Source: Chloroflexota bacterium (GTDB lineage Bacteria > Chloroflexota > Anaerolineae > Anaerolineales > Anaerolineaceae). From it: 5,093 nt of DNA. The notes under the pieces were generated by a model. It did not search any database. It was not told the origin of the DNA and saw nothing but the letters and a program-made list of their open reading frames with translations. How positions within the stretch are numbered: position 1 is the stretch's first letter; every line of letters starts with the position of its first letter. This document shows, in pieces, positions 1 to 5,093 of the stretch. The position numbers and the translations under genes were made by a program. Location of the stretch: contig JAKOSR010000050.1 of assembly GCA_029777225.1 (NCBI GenBank), positions 1 through 5,093 on the forward strand, written 5' to 3'.

Positions 1-35
1 ACCACGCATCAGAAGAAACGGTTCCCAGAAACTTA

Positions 36-65
36 AGACCCGGGCAGGAAACAACGCCCGGGTCT
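36..65 (-). terminator. Hairpin terminator of the beta-helix gene
   Basis: A perfect 10-bp GC-rich stem, AGACCCGGGC (36-45) with GCCCGGGTCT (56-65), and a 10-nt loop, starts 28 nt past the stop. On the minus strand the following bases are TAAGTTTCT, an imperfect T-tract. The stem strength makes it a likely terminator. Confidence 0.7.
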
Positions 66-93
66 GAGAAAATCAACGGTTTATTGGCTCGGT

Positions 94-2472
94 CTATCTA
101 AGGACTGTGGGCAAAAACGTGTGGTAATACAACACCATGTAACTTTCACCGTCCTCATATGGCAGTCCAGCCAACTGGTTGCCTGCCAGGTCCGGAATGA
201 CCGCATGGCTGGGACTGTCCAGCCGCACGCTACCGCCGCCCGTGCCGGTATTAATTCTCACCGTAAAGGAAGCGCCTGAGCCCCCAATATGAACCACATA
301 CGCTCCAGTATTTCCTCCTGAGCCAGTCACCGACAAGTTATCGTAATCAGTCAGGATCACGTCTTCACTGAACACAAGTGAGAATCTCACTTCTGCCAGA
401 TCAGTGGGGTTATCGTCAAGCCGTGTAATTGACACGACCTCCGGGGCGATTTTGTCGATATCATAAACCTCACCAAGTTCATACGGCAAGTCAGTCACGG
501 CGTTTCCTGCCACGTCTGTAATGGTGGCGTCGTAACGTAGATCCAGGCGTAGCCAACCGCTACCAGTGCCCGTGTTCACTGTCACCATGTACACTCCCGC
601 ACCACCGGTGATCTCACTCACACTCCCTAACATGATGTTTGGACCTGAAACACCAAAGTCGCTTGCGTCCAAGCCTTGGATGGGTTCCGTAAAAGCCACC
701 TGGTAGTGGACTTCGCCGGCGTTGGTGGGGGTTGGGTCCTGGCGCGTGATTGACACAACCCCAGGGGCTTCCCGATCAATGATATACACTTCCCCTTCAT
801 CGTATGGCAAGGCTGACAGATGATTACCCATCAGGTCCTCGATCGTGGCGCTAACAGCCAAATCCAAACGCAGCCAACCGCTACCTGTACCGGTGCTGAC
901 ATCCACAAGAAACTCTACGCCGCTCCCAACCAATCGGGTGACCGCAACCCCTGTTATTGCTGGGGCGGAAACGACCAAATCGTCCACATCCAGCCCAAGC
1001 ACCGGCTCAGAGAACGTGACCAGATATCCCACTTCATTCGCGTTGGTGGGAGACGCGTCCAATCGGGTAATGGATTCCACCTCTGGGCTGCTGGTGTCCT
1101 CATAGGTTTCATAGGCACCCATATCCACAATGGGAGCCGTGCCGATACCTGTATCCGTAACCAACGGCATGTCCACAAAGCGTGGGTTGCCAGCCAGATC
1201 GGTGGTGATACCAGCAGGTACAGAGTCATTGTTTCCCGCGTCTATCAATGGAGAGCTTTGACCGAGCCTGAAATTACCTAAGGCCGGATTTACAAATTGT
1301 GGGTCCACCTGACCGTTACCCCCACCATCCGTCCCGCAATAAGGAACATTCCATGAGGCTCCCGACGCGCCACAGCCTGCGATGTCGCTGTTGTAAATCG
1401 TAATCGGGCTGTAAGTATCACGCTGAAATTCCACGTTGCCCGGCGAGTGATTACCCCACATCACCACATTGCTCAAAGTCCAACTGCTTTGGTAGGAATA
1501 GATTACAGCCGGGTCTCCAGCTACTGAAGTATTATCGCTGAAGGTAACATTGGTCAGTTGCACGTTGGCATTATCCGCGAAAATCCCTGCCACTGAGTAC
1601 CCTGTGTAATTCTGGCTAAACGTGGCGTTGACAATCTTTAATATTCCTCCGGAAGATCGACTGTATGCTGTCAGAATCGCAGCTCCATGCTGGTTTGGGG
1701 TCACGTTACCAATAAAGGAGCAGTTGATCAAATTGAAGCCAATATTAAGGTCATCGTAGATTGCGCCACCCCGATAATCGGCAAGATTGTAGAAAAAGCC
1801 GCTGTTGAGAATGGTTGGACCGCTGTCACCCGCAAGCAAACCGCCACCCGAAGAAGCTTCGTTCCCAATGATCGTTAAGTTCTCAAGCAAGGGTTTACTC
1901 CCGTTTGCCAGGTAAATTCCTGCTCCCGCATACCCAAGCGCGCTTCCAGCAGTGATGACAAACCCATCCAGGATACTGGTCTCATCCACATGATCGCCAA
2001 TTAGGATGTGCCTGGTATTAACACCGACAATCTCGTCTACGTCTTCGATGATGAAATTACCATCCGCGTTGAGGTCGTCGCCCTCAATATCACCACTTAA
2101 GATGGTAAGGTTATTCGCCCAATTCCGCTCTTCGCGGTTTAATTCGGTCCCCGTGAAACCCCCGTAAAGGGCTACCCCGATCTGCAGCGTGAAGCTGGCC
2201 GTGACATTGCCCGATGCCGTCGTAGGCTTGTGCACGCCGGCTTTTACCCAAATTTCTGCCGGCGCGACGGCTGTTGATAGGGCTGTCTGCAGGGTGCAGG
2301 CGCTTTCCCACGAGGAACAATCGCCCGCTCCAGTGGCTTCGGGTGCGGCATACAAAACGGTGGTATCCACGCTCATTTGGGTGGCCTGACCGCTGTTCGC
2401 AGAGGCAAAAAGAAATGCCAGGGCAAGAAGTACAGATAATATAACTCGCAATGGATGATGGAAACGAGACAT
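94..2472 (-). CDS. Secreted right-handed beta-helix surface protein with three Ig-like repeats and FLPTVLR tail
   Basis: A 792-residue exported protein. Residues 1 to about 26 form a signal peptide: a basic MSRFHHPLR start, a hydrophobic core VILSVLLALAFLFASA, and a likely cut near ASA or GQA. Residues 38-455 are a parallel beta-helix of the polymorphic-outer-membrane / 'choice-of-anchor Q' kind. It opens VLYAAPEATGAGDCSSW (39-55), followed by EIWVKAGVHKPT, YGGFTGTELNREERNW (103-118) and rungs such as LTNVTFSDNTS (306-316). It closes with VDPQFVNPALGNFRL, SPLIDAGN and DMGAYE (450-455). Three Ig-like repeats of about 106 residues follow (461-566, 567-674, 675-780), then the tail. There is no LPXTG, membrane anchor or catalytic signature. 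A role in surface adhesion or carbohydrate contact is an inference. It has its own promoter and terminator, so it looks monocistronic. Its G+C is visibly lower than that of the tryptophanase gene. Confidence 0.9.
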   Translation of the reverse strand: MSRFHHPLRVILSVLLALAFLFASANSGQATQMSVDTTVLYAAPEATGAGDCSSWESACTLQTALSTAVAPAEIWVKAGVHKPTTASGNVTASFTLQIGVALYGGFTGTELNREERNWANNLTILSGDIEGDDLNADGNFIIEDVDEIVGVNTRHILIGDHVDETSILDGFVITAGSALGYAGAGIYLANGSKPLLENLTIIGNEASSGGGLLAGDSGPTILNSGFFYNLADYRGGAIYDDLNIGFNLINCSFIGNVTPNQHGAAILTAYSRSSGGILKIVNATFSQNYTGYSVAGIFADNANVQLTNVTFSDNTSVAGDPAVIYSYQSSWTLSNVVMWGNHSPGNVEFQRDTYSPITIYNSDIAGCGASGASWNVPYCGTDGGGNGQVDPQFVNPALGNFRLGQSSPLIDAGNNDSVPAGITTDLAGNPRFVDMPLVTDTGIGTAPIVDMGAYETYEDTSSPEVESITRLDASPTNANEVGYLVTFSEPVLGLDVDDLVVSAPAITGVAVTRLVGSGVEFLVDVSTGTGSGWLRLDLAVSATIEDLMGNHLSALPYDEGEVYIIDREAPGVVSITRQDPTPTNAGEVHYQVAFTEPIQGLDASDFGVSGPNIMLGSVSEITGGAGVYMVTVNTGTGSGWLRLDLRYDATITDVAGNAVTDLPYELGEVYDIDKIAPEVVSITRLDDNPTDLAEVRFSLVFSEDVILTDYDNLSVTGSGGNTGAYVVHIGGSGASFTVRINTGTGGGSVRLDSPSHAVIPDLAGNQLAGLPYEDGESYMVLYYHTFLPTVLR
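133..1092 (-). repeat. Three tandem Ig-like domain repeats within the beta-helix gene
   Basis: Three units of 318-324 bp encode about 106-108 residues each (775-1092, 451-774, 133-450). Each starts SPEV/APGV/APEV, then SITRxD, NPT or SPTNA, a stretch like VTFSEPV, and NTGTGSGWLRLDL. Each ends with an (I)xDLAGN and LPYxxGExY motif. Units 1 and 2 (reading order) are closest: both read STGTGSGWLRLDL or NTGTGSGWLRLDL. They share the exact 14-mer agccaaccgctacc (plus strand, 872-885 and 551-564), 321 bp apart. Unit 3 has drifted (NTGTGGGSVRLDS). The type resembles bacterial Ig-like domains of large surface proteins, which act as spacers between a ligand-binding head and the cell. Confidence 0.85.
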
Positions 2473-2474
2473 GG

Positions 2475-2484
2475 AACCTCCTTA
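2475..2484 (-). promoter_or_regulatory. Strong Shine-Dalgarno of the beta-helix gene
   Basis: TAAGGAGGTT on the minus strand is a near-perfect anti-SD match. It sits unusually close to the ATG at 2472: only 4 nt separate AGGAGG from the start. The start is confirmed by the signal peptide that follows it directly. Confidence 0.8.
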
Positions 2485-2570
2485 ATGGAACGCGACCAAT
2501 TTGTTGTGATTCTCCGAGTGGAACGAGGAGCAAACGGGCTGCAATGCAATACCCCGTAGCTATTACTCGT

Positions 2571-2599
2571 ATTATATGAAATTAAGAGCCGTATGCAAA
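2571..2599 (-). promoter_or_regulatory. Sigma70-type promoter of the beta-helix gene
   Basis: On the minus strand, TTTGCA (2599-2594), a 17-nt spacer, then a perfect TATAAT (2576-2571). It lies in AT-richer sequence between the VWA terminator and the beta-helix gene. It predicts a start near 2564 and a leader of about 92 nt. The -10 box is perfect and the -35 box is 4/6. Confidence 0.6.
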
Positions 2600-2696
2600 G
2601 ATTAATGATGCTCAGCGCAGAGGTCGCGAACAGCAACCGGGGTCAACATGAAATTCCGTCTGATTATCGTTCGTTCAGTCCCTACTCAATCCTATA

Positions 2697-2741
2697 AAAA
2701 ATATAGGGACCAGATTTCACCCCCTTGCGGTTTCTGGTCCC
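2697..2741 (-). terminator. Rho-independent terminator of the VWA gene
   Basis: A 9-bp perfect stem, GGGACCAGA (2706-2714) with TCTGGTCCC (2733-2741), and an 18-nt loop, begins 25 nt after the VWA stop. On the minus strand it is followed directly by TATATTTTTT, a convincing T-tract. The loop is long, but stem and tail are good. A second small palindrome overlaps its foot: CCTATA (2691-2696) with TATAGG (2702-2707). Confidence 0.8.
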
Positions 2742-2766
2742 CATTCCCCTTACCGGGTTATTCCCC

Positions 2767-3420
2767 TTATTTATCACCACCCCGGTGCTCGTAATCGGAT
2801 TCGATATCTTTCTTCCAATCCTCCCGGATTGGCGCGCCCCCCCGGAACCTGGCGGCCGTTTCGCTCATTACCTTGAAGTTGAGCGCCACGCCAATACTGT
2901 CGGAATGGTAGTTTTGCGCGTGGTCCGCCTGGATGCCAAACCTGCCAGCGGCTTCAATCGCGTCAATATTGGCTCCCAGGAAGATGAATTCCCATTGGTC
3001 GTTTTCTTTATGCTGCTCAATGAGCGCCTTTACATGGGGCAGCGTATACTCGCGGCTGGCGTTCTCGTACCCGTCGGTGATAATGACCACCATCACCCGT
3101 TCAGCGCGGAAGTCTTCAGCGGTGTGCCGCTGGGCGTTCTCTATCTTGCGAACAGTCTTGCCAACGGCATCCAACAACGCGGTGGAACCCCTCACATAAT
3201 ATTCCCGGGTGGTAATCGGGCTGACCGCGCGGATGTCAATCCGGTCATGCAGGAGCTCGTAGCGATCGTCGAACAGCACGGTGGTCATCAGGCACTCCCC
3301 CTCCACGGCCTGCTGTTTGGTCAGCATGCTGTTGTAGCCACCAATTGTGTCTGTTTCCAGTCCTCCCATGGACCCGCTACGGTCGAGAATGAATACCAGC
3401 TCTGTTAATCCCTTTTTCAT
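2767..3420 (-). CDS. Stand-alone von Willebrand factor A (VWA) domain protein
   Basis: A 217-residue protein made almost entirely of one VWA fold, with no signal peptide or membrane segment, so probably cytoplasmic. The metal-ion-dependent adhesion site is complete: DRSGS at 13-17, Thr80 in RGSTALLD, and Asp116 in IITDGYEN. Other family landmarks are TELVFILDRSGSM (6-18), DTIGGYNSML (24-33), VLFDDRYELLHDR (48-60), YYVRGSTALLDAVGKT (74-89) and WEFIFLGANIDA (143-154). It matches a widespread bacterial family that starts KKGLTELVFILDRSGSM and ends soon after a DWK motif (201-203 here); I know of no assigned reaction. Intracellular VWA domains usually bind partner proteins through Mg2+, so a scaffold or sensor role is plausible. 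It lies 130 nt downstream of the macro gene but behind a hairpin, and has a good RBS of its own. The longer ORF starting at 3489 is rejected on RBS and homology grounds. Confidence 0.93.
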   Translation of the reverse strand: MKKGLTELVFILDRSGSMGGLETDTIGGYNSMLTKQQAVEGECLMTTVLFDDRYELLHDRIDIRAVSPITTREYYVRGSTALLDAVGKTVRKIENAQRHTAEDFRAERVMVVIITDGYENASREYTLPHVKALIEQHKENDQWEFIFLGANIDAIEAAGRFGIQADHAQNYHSDSIGVALNFKVMSETAARFRGGAPIREDWKKDIESDYEHRGGDK

Positions 3421-3428
3421 CTTGCCAT

Positions 3429-3434
3429 CTCCTT
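3429..3434 (-). promoter_or_regulatory. Ribosome binding site of the VWA gene
   Basis: AAGGAG on the minus strand, 8 nt before ATG 3420-3418. It decides the start: the reading frame stays open to an ATG at 3489, but that one has no such motif and its extra residues do not look like the family. Confidence 0.8.
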
Positions 3435-3445
3435 GGTTTGTTGTA

Positions 3446-3474
3446 GCTATAGGATAACCGTTCTGACCGGCTAA
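3446..3474 (-). promoter_or_regulatory. Possible weak promoter of the VWA gene
   Basis: Between the hairpin and the VWA start, the minus strand carries TTAGCC (3474-3469), a 17-nt spacer and TATAGC (3451-3446). These match the sigma70 consensus at 3/6 and 4/6. The position, 25 nt before the start codon, is sensible for a gene placed behind a terminator. The match is weak enough to be chance. Confidence 0.25.
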
Positions 3475-3497
3475 ATGGTCGCTTCCCAAGCGACAAA

Positions 3498-3520
3498 TAC
3501 TGCCCGCGTGGCGGGCAGTA
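3498..3520 (-). terminator. Hairpin terminator after the tryptophanase-macro unit
   Basis: A perfect 10-bp inverted repeat (TACTGCCCGC / GCGGGCAGTA) with a 3-nt loop lies 30 nt past the macro stop. On the minus strand it is followed by TTTGTCGCTT, a short and imperfect T-tract; on the plus strand no T-tract follows. It is a strong stem with a weak tail, so some read-through into the VWA gene is possible. Confidence 0.7.
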
Positions 3521-3550
3521 GAAGCGTGTTGTTGGGTTTCCGTGGGATGG

Positions 3551-4561
3551 CTAACTCCCCAAAAGGGGCTGGTCGTAGCTGAACAGGACCTCGTTTATCT
3601 CGAAGATGTCATAGCGCTGATGGCTGAGAAAGTACCGGATAATCACGTCAAATAACTGGCTATTGGAAAGGCTGTACCCAGCGCGTTCCAGCAGGTCAAC
3701 GGTTTCACGCTCCGTGAGCTGCAAAGCGACTGCCAGGGCGATGGCCGTGCGTTTGCTGGGCATGTAGCTTTCGCTGCTGCGTATTTTAGAGAATAGTTTT
3801 CGGTCCAAGTTGGCGCGTTTGTACACTTCCACGTCGGTTTTGCCCTTGGCGTCAATCAGGCGCAGCAAGGTTGTGGAAAAAGGCTCATCCAGCCGGCCGA
3901 GCCAATCCTTCAGAGGCGTGGTTGGCGGGGCCATCGAAGCGGGCATCTCTACCGTGTTGTACGGACGTGGCTGCTGCTTGGACATCCGTGGGTGGGGTCG
4001 TTGCATCTCCCTGGTTTCGTCGTAGACTGACCGCACATAGGATGTATCGACGTACGCCTGCACGTAGCCAAGTAACTCCTGGCTGACCGTGAACGCGATT
4101 TTGTCAAAGACCGCGAGAAAGACGTTGATTTCATGATCTTCCAGGAACTGCCTGATGGCCGCGGAGGCGACCCATAAAGCCTCCAGCTTGGGGTAGCCGT
4201 AGATGCCGCTGGAAATTAGCGGGAAGGCAATGCTTTCGCAGTGATATTCAAGCGCCAGGTTGAGCGCGTTGGTATAACAAGCCGTGAGCAGTTCCTTTTC
4301 ACCATGCGCGCCGTCCTGGTAAACGGGGCCGGCAGTATGGATGACAAATTTCGCGGGCAGGGCGAACCCGGGTGTGATGACCGCCTCTCCTGTCTGGATG
4401 GGGGCGAGTTTGTCGCAGGCGGCTCGCAAGTTGCTGGCCCCCGCCGCCTTGAATATGGCGCCACATACCCCCCCGCCCATCTGCAACTCGTTATTGGCCG
4501 CGTTGACAATCGCGTCAACGTCCATTTTGGTGATATCTTGCCTGATGATGGTAAAAGGCAT
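3551..4561 (-). CDS. Macro-domain (ADP-ribose-binding) protein with C-terminal HTH-like helical domain
   Basis: A 336-residue soluble protein. Residues 1 to about 175 form a macro domain of the MacroD/YmdB type, which binds ADP-ribose and in many members removes it from proteins or from O-acetyl-ADP-ribose. Visible motifs are DITK (9-12), DAIVNAAN (16-23), GGGVCGAIFKAAG (29-41), HTAGPVY (75-81) and FPLISSGIYGYP (113-124). The usual Asp and His of GGGVDGAIH are Cys33 and Phe37 here, so hydrolase activity cannot be assumed. A polar, Pro/Arg-rich linker (about 182-215) leads to a helical domain (about 216-336) starting LDEPFSTTLLRLID and ending SYDQPLLGS. Its stretch TDVEVYKRANLDRKLFSKI followed by PSKRTAIALAVAL resembles an XRE-type helix-turn-helix (inference). 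I recognise this two-domain arrangement from Clostridia but know no function for it. The start is set by the RBS and the conserved MPF-II start; an in-frame extension to 4615 would overlap tryptophanase. It is probably co-transcribed with tryptophanase. Confidence 0.9.
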   Translation of the reverse strand: MPFTIIRQDITKMDVDAIVNAANNELQMGGGVCGAIFKAAGASNLRAACDKLAPIQTGEAVITPGFALPAKFVIHTAGPVYQDGAHGEKELLTACYTNALNLALEYHCESIAFPLISSGIYGYPKLEALWVASAAIRQFLEDHEINVFLAVFDKIAFTVSQELLGYVQAYVDTSYVRSVYDETREMQRPHPRMSKQQPRPYNTVEMPASMAPPTTPLKDWLGRLDEPFSTTLLRLIDAKGKTDVEVYKRANLDRKLFSKIRSSESYMPSKRTAIALAVALQLTERETVDLLERAGYSLSNSQLFDVIIRYFLSHQRYDIFEINEVLFSYDQPLLGS

Positions 4562-4563
4562 TG

Positions 4564-5093
4564 CTACACCTCTTCCATGCGAGCCATGAAGTGCCGCAGC
4601 ACCGCGGGAGCCCATGCCACGCGCAGACCTCGGATGGACCCGGCTTGTTTGACGCAGTTCACGGCAGCTTCCCCAACATAGTCAAGATGGCTGCGGGTAT
4701 ACACCTGGCGGGGGATGGCGAAGCGCAATAACTCCATGGGCGCCAGGATTTGCTCTCCGGTGAGTGGATCCGGGTGCGCGAACATCAGGCTGCCAATTTC
4801 GGTGGTGCGGATCCCGCCGGCCAGGTAGAGCGCGTTGGCCAGGGCAACCCCGGGGAATTGCGTGGGCGGAATGTGCGGCAGCGCACGGCCGGCGTCCACG
4901 TAAACTGCGTGTCCACCGGTGGGTTGGTAGACCGGCAGGCCGGCCTGCTGGAGCACCTCGCCGAGGTAGCGTGTATGGCTGACGCGATACTCGAGGTAAT
5001 CGGGTTCCACGACTTCGCGCAACCCAACGGCGATAGCCTCCAAATCGCGCCCGCTGAGGCCTCCATAGGTAAGGAAACCTTCGTGCACGATCA
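4564..5093 (-). CDS. tnaA: Tryptophanase (tryptophan indole-lyase), C-terminal part; 5' end outside window
   Basis: This is a PLP-dependent beta-eliminating lyase that should split L-tryptophan into indole, pyruvate and ammonia in the cytoplasm. About 175 codons are visible, matching roughly the last 175 residues of the 471-residue E. coli TnaA; the PLP lysine region is off the window. Visible landmarks in order are EGFLTYGGLSG, TGGHAVYVDAG, LPHIPPTQFPG, GGIRTTEIGS, LLRFAIPRQVYT and the terminal VLRHFMARMEEV. Three positions favour tryptophanase over tyrosine phenol-lyase. The Ile of TTEIGS replaces the phenol-lyase Arg381 (MERG). His of LRHF matches E. coli His463, where phenol-lyase has Phe448. 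The first Arg of LLRFAIPR matches the carboxylate-binding Arg419/404. The GTG at 5088-5086 is an internal Val (VHEGF), not a start. The stop TAG (4566-4564) lies 2 nt before the macro gene. The family is certain; the substrate is well supported but unproven. Confidence 0.93.
   Translation of the reverse strand, partial: IVHEGFLTYGGLSGRDLEAIAVGLREVVEPDYLEYRVSHTRYLGEVLQQAGLPVYQPTGGHAVYVDAGRALPHIPPTQFPGVALANALYLAGGIRTTEIGSLMFAHPDPLTGEQILAPMELLRFAIPRQVYTRSHLDYVGEAAVNCVKQAGSIRGLRVAWAPAVLRHFMARMEEV
4569..4573 (-). promoter_or_regulatory. Ribosome binding site of the macro gene, inside the tryptophanase gene
   Basis: The minus strand reads AGAGG, then 7 nt, then ATG at 4561-4559. The motif lies in the Glu-Glu-Val codons at the very end of the tryptophanase gene, so ribosomes finishing that gene stop next to this start. 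It fixes the macro start at MPFTII rather than the upstream in-frame ATG at 4615, and it suggests translational coupling. Confidence 0.7.

Noticed and set aside
820..1281. Plus-strand 153-codon open frame inside the Ig-repeat region
   Set aside because: It is a shadow of the repeat-coding strand and lacks any recognisable domain.
2111..2636. Two minus-strand open frames of 140 and 87 codons around the beta-helix start
   Set aside because: Both run out of frame across the signal-peptide coding region and show no RBS or family motif of their own.
2725..3408. 227-codon plus-strand open frame opposite the VWA gene
   Set aside because: It is fully antisense to a gene with a complete MIDAS and family-wide motifs. 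Its own translation shows no recognisable domain.
3421..3489. N-terminal extension of the VWA protein to an ATG at 3489
   Set aside because: The 23 extra residues lie in the intergenic region after the terminator, and AAGGAG sits correctly before MKKGLTELVF instead.
4562..4615. N-terminal extension of the macro protein to an ATG at 4615
   Set aside because: The extra 18 residues look like out-of-frame tryptophanase coding sequence, while MPFTII has a well-spaced AGAGG and is the family's usual start.
5086..5088. GTG as a start codon for a short tryptophanase-like protein
   Set aside because: It encodes the internal Val before HEGFLTYGG, and the frame continues open to the window edge. The gene is cut by the window, not truncated.
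4564..5093. Tyrosine phenol-lyase as the identity of the lyase
   Set aside because: The diagnostic Arg (MERG) and C-terminal Phe (LRFF) of that enzyme are Ile (TEIG) and His (LRHF) here, as in tryptophanase.

Overview
The window reads as a piece of an ordinary bacterial chromosome, probably from Chloroflexota (Anaerolineae-like). The main lineage clue is the secreted protein at 94-2472. It has a signal peptide, a right-handed beta-helix of the 'choice-of-anchor Q' kind and tandem Ig-like repeats, and it ends in FLPTVLR. That tail resembles the (Y/F)LPLVxR endings I recall from many exported Chloroflexota proteins. The assignment is an inference; there is no rRNA or marker gene in the window. 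All four genes lie on the minus strand, so reading order is from high to low coordinates.

Layout in reading order: (1) 5093-4564, the C-terminal part of a tryptophanase, whose 5' part lies outside the window. (2) 4561-3551, a macro-domain protein with a helical, HTH-like C-terminal domain. It starts 2 nt after the tryptophanase stop and takes its ribosome binding site from the end of that gene. A hairpin at 3498-3520 closes this unit. (3) 3420-2767, a stand-alone von Willebrand factor A (VWA) protein with a complete MIDAS, ended by a hairpin plus T-tract at 2697-2741. (4) A 294-nt intergenic region with a good sigma70-type promoter (2571-2599) and a leader of about 90 nt, then the 792-residue beta-helix protein (2472-94), ended by a GC-rich hairpin at 36-65.

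The genes fall into three likely transcription units: tryptophanase plus macro, VWA alone, and the surface protein alone. The macro and VWA proteins are soluble, cytoplasmic and of unresolved biological role. Both belong to recognisable bacterial families, and their adjacency is the most plausible hint of a little-characterised system here, perhaps linked to ADP-ribose or NAD metabolites. The beta-helix protein looks like an independent surface or secreted adhesin-like protein. By hand count on sample lines, G+C is about 47% inside the beta-helix gene and 60-70% in the tryptophanase gene.

I see no tRNA, rRNA, CRISPR array, insertion sequence, attachment site or origin.
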